Assembly: GCF_004168365.1 (NCBI RefSeq)
Contig: NZ_CP035704.1
Location: 2,604,001 to 2,668,000 of the forward strand
Direction: 5' to 3'
DNA from: Pseudolysobacter antarcticus
Lineage (GTDB): Bacteria > Pseudomonadota > Gammaproteobacteria > Xanthomonadales > Rhodanobacteraceae
DNA: 64,000 bases
In this document: positions 25,293 through 33,330 of the stretch, one piece after another
Layout of the letters: each line of letters opens with the position of its first letter
Numbering within the stretch: position 1 is the first letter of the stretch
Translations under genes and position numbers: made by a program
The notes under the pieces: generated by a model
Database searches by the model: none
Told to the model about the DNA's origin: nothing
Seen by the model: only the letters and a program-made list of their open reading frames with translations

Positions 25293-26644
25293 CACTCATC
25301 CCCAACTAATTCAGAATAAGCGTCCTCAAAAGAGCGAACGCCAACATCTTTGTATGAAAAATTAATATTTCCGTAAGCTTGGGCTAACAGACGAACGCGA
25401 TCGCGGGAAACGGTGTAACTTATATTCGCCATTGGAATAACTGGCCTAGCAATGAGTGACGGCAGCGATACAGATTCCCTTCGCGTGACTTCTCGTATTG
25501 ATATAGGTTGCGTATGAGCCTCTAAGCGCCGCGCCTCAGGCAGAGCTTGCTTTCGTTCATTTGTATATGCTATCCACGCCTTCGAAGCCTCTCTCATAGC
25601 CGGCTTCGCCTTCCTATACACACCCGAAGATGAGTCCACTGACCTCTTTGTGGTGGTAAGAGGCAACAACTTCGCTGCCTGAGCTGTGAACATCACAAGT
25701 CCGATAAAACCTGAATACTGTGGATGCCACTGAGGCCAGCCATCCGTCCCCCAGCCAGTAATGCTCGTTTTATCGGCTGCGACCACGATCCGACCGTTAC
25801 AAACGACGTACCAGCCGTTACGATCCTCTCGTCTATCGTCAACATCAGGTTCTGAACTTTCGGGAGGTGCCGCCGCCATACCAGCGAGCATCTCGACTCT
25901 TACGCTACCACCGTCAACTATTTCTACATAATCCTGACGCATCGGTGCGAAAGCATCACCCAATAACATACGTATCTGCCAACCAACAACAGGTTCGTTA
26001 TTAATTGAAACTACTAGACCGCGAGCCAAATGTAACGCGTAATCACGACTTATTGTACGCCTTAAATTTTGTATGAAAGCCGGACTTGAGAATGAAGAGC
26101 TCGTATCTTCATTTAATTTATTTACAACAATACGTACGCCAGGTTCCGTCAAATTATCAGCTGACTCGAGATCGAAATCCCAATTACGATCTTCCTTGGC
26201 GAGCCAATTATTTACATCGATTGGAACCTTAAATGATTTTTTTCCATTATCTTTATATGTACTAGTTATTTGTATTTCGGAACCCATTTTGAATATTGCA
26301 CGCTTCATACCGATGCCATAGACACCAATACTATAGTCTTCTTCTCCGACCTCATCTTTTCTTCCGAACGTAAAAGCGTATTCGGATGCTTCATCCAGAG
26401 TAATTCCGCCACAATTGTCCCTAATCTCAAATTGATCTTCAGATAGCGAAATTCTTATACAGTAATTTGAAAGGTCGGAATTGTCATCTAAACTCATTGG
26501 CGCTCCGCCAAGGAGCTGCCAGGCACCATCGACACTGTTGTCGATCAAATCTAAAATGCAATCCTCAAGCGTGATGTCGCGAGTAATCATTCTCACAAAA
26601 AACGCTTTAGTTGGATTCGCATCAGCTTTAGCAATAATAGGCAC
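25292..26644 (-). CDS. GHKL (HSP90/MutL/MORC-like) ATPase of a defence-type operon
   Basis: A 450-residue protein. I chose the GTG at 26644 because AAGGGG lies about seven bases upstream and the product then begins PIIAKADANPTKAFFVRMITRD. The ATPase fold is clear: N box E27...D32xIDNS (27-37), G1 box DNCGGI (76-81) and G2 box YGIGMKRAIFKMG (109-121). A second domain follows, and at about 270-300 there is a beta-rich segment (NGWYVVCNGRIVVAADKTS). The charged C-terminus carries no nuclease motif I can identify. GHKL ATPases of the MutL/MORC group occur in several restriction-modification and phage-defence operons. It is the first gene of the operon and translationally coupled to the next. Confidence 0.85.
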   Translation of the reverse strand: MPIIAKADANPTKAFFVRMITRDITLEDCILDLIDNSVDGAWQLLGGAPMSLDDNSDLSNYCIRISLSEDQFEIRDNCGGITLDEASEYAFTFGRKDEVGEEDYSIGVYGIGMKRAIFKMGSEIQITSTYKDNGKKSFKVPIDVNNWLAKEDRNWDFDLESADNLTEPGVRIVVNKLNEDTSSSFSSPAFIQNLRRTISRDYALHLARGLVVSINNEPVVGWQIRMLLGDAFAPMRQDYVEIVDGGSVRVEMLAGMAAAPPESSEPDVDDRREDRNGWYVVCNGRIVVAADKTSITGWGTDGWPQWHPQYSGFIGLVMFTAQAAKLLPLTTTKRSVDSSSGVYRKAKPAMREASKAWIAYTNERKQALPEARRLEAHTQPISIREVTRRESVSLPSLIARPVIPMANISYTVSRDRVRLLAQAYGNINFSYKDVGVRSFEDAYSELVGDE

Positions 26645-26800
26645 TCCATTCCCCTTGTAAAAGATAAAACCTAGATATTTCCGCGGCACTCACCGCCGAC
26701 TCAGTAAAACACAAGACCCATCTGCACCAAAAATGTGTGTAGCGTGTTTAGCAACAACTTCATCTTTCCCTCGCAAATTGTGCGAAATTGTCGGACCGCA

Positions 26801-27070
26801 TCAGACTGCCGCTTCGTTGCGATGCAACCCGCCAGCATCCTGCAGGCGCTGGTGTAAAGAACCCGCACTCAGATCAAAACCGTTGGGCCAAGCCAATGCC
26901 CCAGCTTCGATGAAATAGCGCGCAAAGAATGCGGGATCACCGAGCGGCGTGGTCATTTCCGTTTTAGCGACGATAAAGGGTGCGAAATCGTATACGCCCC
27001 ACGCACCATCGGAGAAGCGCAACAGCAATTGCGTGCCTGCTTTCGGCTCGATGGCGATCAGCTTAATCAT
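26801..27070 (-). CDS. DUF2442 protein, copy A
   Basis: An 89-residue protein with the DUF2442 pattern: LIAIEPKAGTQLLLRFSDGA, WGVYDFAPFIV and the end GDPAFFARYFIEAGALAWPN. It starts at an ATG eight bases before the upstream DUF4160 stop, so the two overlap and are probably co-translated. DUF2442 proteins are small, commonly adjacent to DUF4160 genes, and have no established activity. This copy differs from copy B (29179-29448) at a handful of residues. It lies just upstream of the GHKL operon but about 150 bases from its start. Confidence 0.8.
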   Translation of the reverse strand: MIKLIAIEPKAGTQLLLRFSDGAWGVYDFAPFIVAKTEMTTPLGDPAFFARYFIEAGALAWPNGFDLSAGSLHQRLQDAGGLHRNEAAV

Positions 27071-27329
27071 TGTCTGCTCCGGCGATACGGCTAAGCGGCT
27101 TAAGTGCCTGCGCGTTCGCCCAATTCTGCTCCAACTCCTGGCGATGGTCGAGATACCATTGCCGCACCAATGCCAGTGCCCGCTTTGGCAGTTGACCCTG
27201 TACGATAGCGCCATCCTCGATAGCGATCAGCGCCTCGTGACCCTGGTATTCGATGTGCACATGCGGCGGGGCGTGGTCGGCAAAATACATGCGCACGTAG
27301 ATACCGAAAAAGCTGGAGATGATCGGCAT
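27063..27329 (-). CDS. DUF4160 protein, copy A
   Basis: An 88-residue protein beginning MPIISSFFGIYVRMYF and containing DHAPPHVHIEYQGHEALIAI and LPKRALALVRQWYLDHRQEL. The HAPPHxH segment is the hallmark of DUF4160; the histidines and acidic residues suggest metal binding, but this is not demonstrated. It begins three bases after the stop of the icmF tail fragment and overlaps the DUF2442 start. The same arrangement recurs at 29179-29713, so this is part of an 885-bp duplicated block. Confidence 0.82.
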   Translation of the reverse strand: MPIISSFFGIYVRMYFADHAPPHVHIEYQGHEALIAIEDGAIVQGQLPKRALALVRQWYLDHRQELEQNWANAQALKPLSRIAGADND

Positions 27330-27332
27330 GGC

Positions 27333-27695
27333 TTACATATTCCTGCGATATTCCCCACCCACCTCATACAACGCATGGCTAATCTGCCCGAGCGAGTTGT
27401 ACTTCACGGCTTCCATCAACTGCTCGAACACATTCTTGCGCTCGCGCGCCGTGGTCTGCAGCGTGCGCAAACTTTCCGGCGCTAGCGAGTTGCGCGATTC
27501 GCCATAAGTTTTGACGTTAACGATCTGCGCGCCCTTCTCTTCTTCGGTGGAGCGGATCAGTTCGATCTCGGTGACGATATCGCCGCCGTGATCTTTCGGC
27601 AAAAACGTATTGACGCCGACCAGCGGCAGGCTGCCATCGTGTTTCTTGTGTTCGTAGTACATCGATTCTTCCAGAATATTGCCGCACAGTGCCAT
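27333..27695 (-). pseudogene. icmF 3' fragment, large copy, coupled to the RDD gene
   Basis: Codons for [20 protein letters not shown] through to the authentic icmF end ...[12 protein letters not shown] match the last 113 or so residues of the mutase domain of IcmF. The rest of the gene is missing. An ATG at 27695 overlaps the RDD stop codon (TGATG), so a 120-residue fragment with a new N-terminus (MALCGN) could be translated. The fragment lacks all substrate- and cobalamin-binding parts and cannot be a mutase by itself. It is the second of three icmF tails in the window. Confidence 0.85.
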
Positions 27696-28672
27696 CACTG
27701 GACTCCATCTCGCTCGGTATCAGTCGGTTTACGCAGATCATCTGGCTTGAATGAATATCCATGCTTCCTCCACCCCGAAGCAATACCTATGTCGTAGCCA
27801 TACGCCAGAAGCACGACGACCGCATCCTCCTTGGCGATATCCGGGTCGGCTTGCGCCATTTGCTGCGCCATGCGTTTTGCCATGGCCTCGTCTTCGGTCA
27901 TAGAGGCATCCAGACGCAGCACTGACTGAAGGTAATGCTTGGTAGTGCCATTCATGGTTACCCACCCGCGCACGACTTGCGCCGTCTTTACGTGAGGCTG
28001 ACTAGACAGCATTTGTTGCAACGGCAGCAGGCCGGCAAAAGTCTCGGTTTGTGCGAACCGACTTACCACTATCGGCGCGATCAACGCGATTGCAGCGAGC
28101 AGCGCCACCACAGCGAGATGCCCGCGCCACATGATGGGAAACGTCACCGATTGCGCAACGCGATCGAAGCGCTCCACGTAGGAGCCAACTGCCAGATCGT
28201 GCAGTGACTGCCGCGTGCGACGATTGAATATGTAGAGGTAGACGATGGCGAACATGCCACCGAATACGACGAAGGCGAACAAATAACCCAGCGGCGCCGC
28301 CATCGCCTGCGCAGGATCAATCGGCAGGCCATTGGCAAAGAATGGAATACCTAGCACGGTGTAGCGCAGTAGTGAGCGCGGCAATGACAGCAACTGATCG
28401 TGCGCGTCGACAACACGCACACCAAGCCAGCGTTTGCCAAGCGTTTGTCCGCCACCAATGCGGCTATTGCAGATACCGAAGTAGGCCAGTGCTATCGCAA
28501 AACCGATCAGCCGCGCATAGGCACCCATGCCCGCGAACGCATCGAAAAACAGCACGCCCAAGATCGTGCCGACGATACCGAGCAAAATCCCATCGACCAC
28601 GAAAGCGCCAGTACGACGCCAGAAGCCAGCAATCCCCCGAACTGGCCAGCCTTCCCCATCCACCGTGTCCAT
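27695..28672 (-). CDS. RDD-family membrane protein
   Basis: A 325-residue membrane protein; GGAGG lies before the ATG. The RDD domain is at the N-terminus: an Arg in FWRRTGAFVVDGILLGIVG followed by Asp, then ICNSRIGGGQTLGKRWLGVRVVD. Four to five helices are visible (about 25-45, 53-68, 130-155, 185-207), ending in a soluble tail with QMLSSQPHVKTAQVV and MTEDEAMAKRMAQQMAQA. RDD proteins include ion/solute transporters and proteins of unknown role. A terminator separates it from the higA-like gene upstream. Its stop overlaps the ATG of the icmF fragment. Confidence 0.82.
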   Translation of the reverse strand: MDTVDGEGWPVRGIAGFWRRTGAFVVDGILLGIVGTILGVLFFDAFAGMGAYARLIGFAIALAYFGICNSRIGGGQTLGKRWLGVRVVDAHDQLLSLPRSLLRYTVLGIPFFANGLPIDPAQAMAAPLGYLFAFVVFGGMFAIVYLYIFNRRTRQSLHDLAVGSYVERFDRVAQSVTFPIMWRGHLAVVALLAAIALIAPIVVSRFAQTETFAGLLPLQQMLSSQPHVKTAQVVRGWVTMNGTTKHYLQSVLRLDASMTEDEAMAKRMAQQMAQADPDIAKEDAVVVLLAYGYDIGIASGWRKHGYSFKPDDLRKPTDTERDGVQ

Positions 28673-28761
28673 TTACTTCCTCCTGAAGGCAGGACATCTT
28701 GCCGCAAGAATCATCCGAAGGCGAGACGCGTTGCGGCAAATTAGCAGATTCAATCGCCCAG

Positions 28762-28788
28762 CAAAAAGCCGCCCGCGGGCGGCCTTTT
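28762..28788 (-). terminator. Rho-independent terminator before the RDD gene
   Basis: The palindrome GCCGCCCGCGGGCGGC (28768-28783) is followed by TTTTT in the minus direction (plus-strand A-run at about 28763-28767). Plus-strand TTTT after it makes it usable from both sides. It would end transcription coming from the higA-like gene. Confidence 0.75.
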
Positions 28789-28792
28789 AAGC

Positions 28793-28872
28793 GTTGACGC
28801 CGACAAGCGCCAAACTGCCATCATGCTTTTTGTATTTTTAGTACATCGATTCTTGCTGGATGTTGGCGCGCT
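28793..28872 (-). pseudogene. icmF 3' fragment, short degenerate copy
   Basis: About 80 bases match icmF codons for [20 protein letters not shown] and the following LPLVGVNT at roughly five of every six positions. They carry an in-frame TAA in place of the second Tyr codon. The match begins immediately after the stop codon of the higA-like gene and runs slightly further upstream into icmF than the large fragment does. It is the oldest-looking of the three tails. Confidence 0.72.
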
Positions 28873-28875
28873 GCG

Positions 28876-29166
28876 TCAGGCGGCGATGCGCTCAACCCGG
28901 TTGATTGCCTTGCCAAGCGTACGGCGTGCTTCTTCGAGATCGAAATCGGCCTGCAGTCCCAGCCAGAAACGTTCGGTAGTGCCAAAGGCTGCCGCCAGAC
29001 GCAACGCGGTATCCGCTGTGACTCCACGCTTGCCGAGCACAATTTCATTGATGCGACGTGGCGGTACTCCAGCCGCACGCGCCAGCGCGTTCTGGCTGAT
29101 ACCCATGGGCGTCAGAAATTCTTCAAGCAGGATTTCACCGGGATGGATGTTGGGCAGGGTCTTCAT
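28876..29166 (-). CDS. HigA-family antitoxin-like HTH protein without a HigB partner
   Basis: A 96-residue protein matching HigA antitoxins: LPNIHPGEILLEEFLTPMGI, then an XRE-type helix-turn-helix (SQNALARAAGVPPRRINEIV) and GKRGVTADTALRLAAAFGTT, FWLGLQADFDLEEARR. HigA normally sits directly after the higB toxin gene. Here the gene in that place is DUF2442, 12 bases upstream, and no HigB-like (RelE-fold) product is visible. It may be an orphan regulator or an antitoxin pairing with the DUF4160/DUF2442 products; the latter is speculation. Its stop abuts the short icmF remnant. Confidence 0.87.
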   Translation of the reverse strand: MKTLPNIHPGEILLEEFLTPMGISQNALARAAGVPPRRINEIVLGKRGVTADTALRLAAAFGTTERFWLGLQADFDLEEARRTLGKAINRVERIAA

Positions 29167-29178
29167 TCTCGGATCGAT

Positions 29179-29448
29179 TCAGGCTGCTGCTGCGTTGCGA
29201 TGCAACCCGCCAGCATCCTGCAGGCGCTGGTGTAATGAGCCCGCACTCAGATCAAAACCGTTGGGCCAAGCCAATGCTCCGGCTTCGATGAAAAAACGCG
29301 CAAAGAATGCGGGATCACCGAGCGGCGTGGTCATTTCTGTTTTAGCGAGGATAAAGGGTGCGAAATCGTATACGCCCCACGCACCATCGGAGAATCGCAA
29401 CAGCAACTGCGTGCCTGCTTTCGGCTCGATAGCGATCAGTTTAATCAT
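29179..29448 (-). CDS. DUF2442 protein, copy B
   Basis: An 89-residue twin of copy A (26801-27070) with changes such as ILAKTEM for IVAKTEM, FARFFIEA for FARYFIEA and a different C-terminal AAAA. It overlaps the upstream DUF4160 stop by eight bases and precedes the higA-like gene by 12 bases. It sits directly downstream of full icmF, so this is probably the ancestral position of the DUF4160-DUF2442 pair, from which copy A was duplicated. No activity is established for the family. Confidence 0.8.
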   Translation of the reverse strand: MIKLIAIEPKAGTQLLLRFSDGAWGVYDFAPFILAKTEMTTPLGDPAFFARFFIEAGALAWPNGFDLSAGSLHQRLQDAGGLHRNAAAA

Positions 29449-29707
29449 TGTCTGCTCCGGCGATACGGCTGAGCGGCTTAAGTGCCTGCGCGTTGACCCA
29501 ATTCTGCTCCAACTCCTGGCGATGGTCGAGACACCATTGCCGCACCAATGCCAGTGCGCGCTTTGGTAGTTGGCCCTGTACCACAGCGCCATCCTCGATA
29601 GCGATCAGCGCCTCGTGACCCTGGTATTCGATGTGCACATGCGGCGGTGCGTGGTCGGCAAAATACATGCGCACGAAGATACCGAAAAAGCTGGAGATGA
29701 TCGGCAT
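29441..29707 (-). CDS. DUF4160 protein, copy B
   Basis: An 88-residue twin of copy A (27063-27329), with FGIFVRMYF in place of FGIYVRMYF and a few other changes. The HAPPHVH hallmark is intact. It begins three bases after the icmF stop, so it would be transcribed as part of the icmF operon unless separately promoted. The function of DUF4160 proteins is unknown; pairing with DUF2442 is a recurrent arrangement. Confidence 0.82.
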   Translation of the reverse strand: MPIISSFFGIFVRMYFADHAPPHVHIEYQGHEALIAIEDGAVVQGQLPKRALALVRQWCLDHRQELEQNWVNAQALKPLSRIAGADND

Positions 29708-29710
29708 GGC

Positions 29711-30898
29711 TTACATATTCCTGCGATATTCCCCACCCACCTCATACAACGCATGACTAATCTGCCCGAGCGAGTTGTACTTCACCGCTTCCATTAACTG
29801 CTCGAACACGTTCTTGCGCTCGCGCGCGGTGGTTTGCAGCGTACGCAAACTTTCCGGGGCCAGCGAGTTACGCGACTCGCCATAGGTTTTGACGTTGACG
29901 ATCTGCGCGCCCTTTTCTTCTTCCGTTGAGCGGATCAGTTCGATCTCGGTGACGATGTCGCCGCCGTGATCCTTCGGCAAAAACGTATTGACGCCGACTA
30001 GCGGCAGGCTGCCATCGTGTTTCTTGTGTTCGTAGTACATCGATTCTTCCTGAATCTTGCCGCGCTGGTACATGGTGTCCATCGCGCCGAGCACGCCGCC
30101 GCGCTCGCTGATCGCTTCGAACTCCTTGTACACGGCTTCTTCGACGATATCGGTGAGCGCCTCGACGATAAAGCTGCCCTGCCACGGATTCTCGTTGAAG
30201 TTGAGGCCGAGCTCCTTGTTGATGATCATCTGGATTGCCACGGCGCGGCGCACGCTTTCTTCGGTCGGCGTGGTAATGGCTTCGTCGTAGGCGTTGGTAT
30301 GCAGGCTGTTGCAGTTGTCGAACAGCGCGTACAACGCTTGCAAGGTGGTGCGGATATCGTTGAACTGGATTTCCTGCGCGTGCAGTGAGCGGCCGCTGGT
30401 CTGGATGTGGTATTTCATCATCTGGCTGCGCGCATCGGCGCCGTAACGCTCGCGCATTGCACGCGCCCAGATGCGGCGCGCGACTCTGCCGATCACGGTG
30501 TATTCCGGGTCCATGCCGTTGCTGAAAAAGAAGCTGAGGTTCGGCGCGAAATCGTCGATCTTCATGCCACGCGCGAGGTAATACTCGACGATTGTGAAGC
30601 CGTTGCTGAGCGTGAAGGCGAGCTGCGAAATCGGGTTAGCGCCCGCTTCGGCAATGTGATATCCGCTGATCGATACCGAGTAGAAATTGCGCACGGCGTG
30701 ATCGACAAAATACTGCTGGATATCGCCCATCATGCGCAGCGCAAATTCCGTGCTGAAGATGCAGGTGTTTTGTGCCTGATCCTCTTTCAAAATATCCGCC
30801 TGCACGGTGCCGCGCACCTTGGTCAAGGTGTCGGCCTTGATGCGTGCGTAGGTTTCGGCATCCACCACTTCTGTGCCCGATACGCCGAGCAAACCCAA
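29711..30898 (-). CDS. icmF: Isobutyryl-CoA mutase (fused), C-terminal part after a frameshift
   Basis: The frame encodes the end of the acyl-CoA mutase barrel: [40 protein letters not shown] and [20 protein letters not shown], then [20 protein letters not shown], ending VGGEYRRNM. It opens with TTG and has no ribosome site, so it is not an independent gene. It continues the preceding reading frame after a one-base shift at the run 30917-30921. With one restored base, the joined gene (29711-33198) would be exactly 1,163 codons. This part alone lacks the cobalamin and G-protein domains. If the shift is real, the enzyme is inactive. Confidence 0.85.
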   Translation of the reverse strand: MGLLGVSGTEVVDAETYARIKADTLTKVRGTVQADILKEDQAQNTCIFSTEFALRMMGDIQQYFVDHAVRNFYSVSISGYHIAEAGANPISQLAFTLSNGFTIVEYYLARGMKIDDFAPNLSFFFSNGMDPEYTVIGRVARRIWARAMRERYGADARSQMMKYHIQTSGRSLHAQEIQFNDIRTTLQALYALFDNCNSLHTNAYDEAITTPTEESVRRAVAIQMIINKELGLNFNENPWQGSFIVEALTDIVEEAVYKEFEAISERGGVLGAMDTMYQRGKIQEESMYYEHKKHDGSLPLVGVNTFLPKDHGGDIVTEIELIRSTEEEKGAQIVNVKTYGESRNSLAPESLRTLQTTARERKNVFEQLMEAVKYNSLGQISHALYEVGGEYRRNM

Positions 30899-30900
30899 CC

Positions 30901-33198
30901 CTAGACCATCGCTGCCGGGGGCATGGCGCCTTCGTAACGCGGGCGGGTTTTGCCGGCGAACAAGGCTTCGATTTTTGCGTGCGCGTCATCCCAGCGCTTG
31001 GTATCGGCGCGCAGATATTTTTCGACCTGCTGATCGATCGCGGTGTTCATGAACATGGCGAGGATGATCGGCGCGGGGCCGTTGATCGTCATCGATACCG
31101 ATGTTGTCGGCGCGCACAGATCAAACCCGGAGTAGAGTTTTTTCATGTCGTCGAGCGTCGGAATATTCACGCCGGAGTTGCCGATCTTGCCGTAGATATC
31201 GGGGCGTATGGCGGGGTCTTCACCGTACAACGTGACCGAATCGAACGCGGTGGAAAGACGCGCCGCCGCCAAGCCCTGACTCAAATAATGGAAACGCCGA
31301 TTGGTGCGCTCGGGCGTGCCCTCGCCCGCAAACATGCGGATCGGATCTTCACCCACGCGCCGATACGGAAACACGCCGCCGGTGTACGGATACGCGCCCG
31401 GCAGGTTTTCCTTGAGCAGGAATTTGAGCAGATCGCCCCAATCGCGATACGTGGGTGCGGCGATTTTCGGAATCTTCTGATGCGACAACGACACGCGATA
31501 ATTTTCGCCGCGCACCGGCTTGCCGCGCACGTTGTATTCGTATTCTGCATCGGTGATCGACTTGAGCCGTTGCGGCCATTCGCGCAGCAGTGCAATGGAA
31601 TCGGCATCGAGCGTTTTCACCGCATCCTGATAACGCTGGCGCAAGGTAAGCAGGCTGCGATCTTCAATGCCGACGAGGTTGGATGGATCGTACCAATCCA
31701 ACGCCTTCGGCAAACTGGCATCACCAATATCCTGCAGCGATTGCCAATAACTTTGCGCACGACTGGCCGCATCGGCTTGGCGTTCCGCATCGGTATTGAT
31801 CGCGCGACCGCCTTCGGCGATCTCGGCGAGATAACGCACACGCGCGCCCGGAATCAGCACGGTGGCGCGCGGCTCCTTGAGTACGATGTTGCCAGCGGGC
31901 GTCCATTTATCGGCGGGCAGCTTGAGTTTTTCGCGCAGCAGGCGACACAGATTATCGAACATCCAGGTGATGCCCGGATCGTTGAACTGGCTGGCGATGG
32001 TGGGATACACCGGCACTTGCTCGTCGGTGAGCTGGAACGCGACACGGTTGCGCTTCCACTGTTTGCGCACGTCGCGCAACGCATCTTCGGCGCCGCGTTT
32101 GTCGTATTTGTTGAGCACCACGAGTTCGGCGAAATCGAGCATGTCGATTTTTTCGAGCTGCGAAGCCGCGCCGTAATCGCTGGTCATCACGTACATCGGG
32201 AAATCGACGAGATCGACGATTTCCGAATCGGATTGACCGATGCCGGCGGTTTCGACAATCACGAGATCATAAGCCTGACCGCGCAGAAAACTGATGCATT
32301 CCTTGAGCACGATATTGGTCGCGACATGCTGGCGACGGGTCGCCATCGAGCGCATGAACACGCGCGGACTGCGCAGCGAGTTCAGCCGGATGCGATCGCC
32401 AAGCAAGGCGCCGCCGCTGCGCCGACGCGTGGGATCGACCGCGAGAACGGCGATGCGCATTTGTGGAAAATGTTGCAAAAAGCGATTGACCAATTCATCC
32501 ACCACCGACGACTTGCCCGCGCCACCGGTGCCGGTGATGCCGACCACGGGCGTCTGCGCGCCGGCGAGCTGCCACTGCTTGCGCAGGTGCGCGAGTTCGG
32601 TTTCGCTGTAGGCGCCTTCCTCGATCGCCGAAAGCATGTGGCCGATCGAGATTTCATCATCGATATGCGGCTGTGATGTCGGCTGCAACGCGCCGCTGTC
32701 CGAGCGATGCGCCACCGCCCAGCCCGGGCGCTTTTCCGCCGCCGTGCGCGTGCGCCGCACGAGATCTTCGATCATCGCGACCAGGCCCATGTGCATGCCG
32801 TCGTTCGGATGATAAATGCGCTCGACGCCGTACTTGTGCAGCTCGGCGATTTCCTCGGGCGTGATCGTGCCGCCACCGCCACCGAACACACGCACGTGAC
32901 CGGCGCCGCGCTCCTTGAGCATGTCGACCATGTATTTGAAATATTCGTTGTGGCCGCCCTGATATGAGCTCAGCGCGATCGCGTCGGCGTCTTCCTGCAA
33001 TGCGGCGCGTACCACGTCTTCGACGCTGCGGTTGTGCCCGAGATGGATCACCTCGCCGCCTTGCGCCTGAATCAAACGGCGCATGATATTGATCGCGGCA
33101 TCGTGACCGTCGAACAGGCTGGCCGCCGTGACGAAACGCAGTGGCGCGGCTTCGGCGGAAAGATCCTTGACCGCTAATTGCTTGATGGGCGTGCTCAC
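30901..33198 (-). CDS. icmF: Isobutyryl-CoA mutase (fused), N-terminal part ending at a frameshift
   Basis: Start: GTG at 33198 with GGAG six bases upstream. The 765-residue product has the B12-binding domain with [16 protein letters not shown] (cobalamin-type DxH) and [12 protein letters not shown], then the MeaB-like G domain with Walker [10 protein letters not shown], and [20 protein letters not shown] and [11 protein letters not shown]. The start of the mutase barrel follows ([39 protein letters not shown]). IcmF interconverts isobutyryl-CoA and butyryl-CoA and carries its own chaperone. The frame ends at TAG immediately after [13 protein letters not shown]; in the other frame the expected [17 protein letters not shown] follows. 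Confidence 0.9.
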   Translation of the reverse strand: MSTPIKQLAVKDLSAEAAPLRFVTAASLFDGHDAAINIMRRLIQAQGGEVIHLGHNRSVEDVVRAALQEDADAIALSSYQGGHNEYFKYMVDMLKERGAGHVRVFGGGGGTITPEEIAELHKYGVERIYHPNDGMHMGLVAMIEDLVRRTRTAAEKRPGWAVAHRSDSGALQPTSQPHIDDEISIGHMLSAIEEGAYSETELAHLRKQWQLAGAQTPVVGITGTGGAGKSSVVDELVNRFLQHFPQMRIAVLAVDPTRRRSGGALLGDRIRLNSLRSPRVFMRSMATRRQHVATNIVLKECISFLRGQAYDLVIVETAGIGQSDSEIVDLVDFPMYVMTSDYGAASQLEKIDMLDFAELVVLNKYDKRGAEDALRDVRKQWKRNRVAFQLTDEQVPVYPTIASQFNDPGITWMFDNLCRLLREKLKLPADKWTPAGNIVLKEPRATVLIPGARVRYLAEIAEGGRAINTDAERQADAASRAQSYWQSLQDIGDASLPKALDWYDPSNLVGIEDRSLLTLRQRYQDAVKTLDADSIALLREWPQRLKSITDAEYEYNVRGKPVRGENYRVSLSHQKIPKIAAPTYRDWGDLLKFLLKENLPGAYPYTGGVFPYRRVGEDPIRMFAGEGTPERTNRRFHYLSQGLAAARLSTAFDSVTLYGEDPAIRPDIYGKIGNSGVNIPTLDDMKKLYSGFDLCAPTTSVSMTINGPAPIILAMFMNTAIDQQVEKYLRADTKRWDDAHAKIEALFAGKTRPRYEGAMPPAAMV
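30917..30921 (-). other. icmF: Frameshift site in icmF (run of five C on the coding strand)
   Basis: The coding strand reads ATG CCC CCG GCA. The family sequence [14 protein letters not shown] requires one more C, giving CCC CCC GGC. Without it the frame stops 13 bases later. The loss could be a mutation, an assembly error in a short homopolymer, or slippage in the cell. Confidence 0.8.
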
Positions 33199-33276
33199 GA
33201 TAACTCCAGACAATCACACAGAGAACGCGATTGTACTCCGTTGCGTCGGGGCGTTTGAATGGAGCTGCGAAACGCA

Positions 33277-33301
33277 ACAGGCCTGCGCGTGGCAGGCCTG
33301 T
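33277..33301 (-). terminator. Hairpin between icmF and the LolA-like gene
   Basis: Ten-base perfect arms ACAGGCCTGC (33277-33286) and GCAGGCCTGT (33292-33301) enclose a five-base loop. There is only a weak T-rich tail. It lies 30 bases after the end of the LolA-like gene on the minus strand and 79 bases before the icmF start, so it is probably that gene's 3' stem-loop. Confidence 0.6.
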
Positions 33302-33330
33302 GATTGCGCGGAATGTCTAGCGGATGGCGA

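Larger units (their letters stand above)
26801..27685. repeat. 885-bp direct repeat, copy A
   Basis: Nearly identical to 29179-30063 at a constant offset of 2,378 bases with no indels. It includes DUF2442, DUF4160 and about 350 bases of the 3' end of icmF. The copies part at GCCGC near 27685/30063. Identity this high implies a recent duplication or ongoing gene conversion. Confidence 0.88.
29179..30063. repeat. 885-bp direct repeat, copy B
   Basis: This copy contains the true 3' end of icmF plus DUF4160 and DUF2442, and matches copy A at 26801-27685. In this copy the icmF sequence continues uninterrupted past the repeat boundary. Confidence 0.88.

Noticed and set aside
28876-29166. Complete higBA toxin-antitoxin pair.
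   Set aside because: No HigB-like frame is found up- or downstream; the neighbours are DUF2442 and an icmF remnant.
30917-30921. Phase-variable switch at the icmF C/G run.
   Set aside because: A run of five is too short to be a typical slippage tract; mutation or a sequencing error is more likely.
30844-32676. 610-codon plus-strand open frame opposite icmF.
   Set aside because: GC-rich coding DNA often leaves the antisense frame open; icmF on the other strand has full domain motifs.
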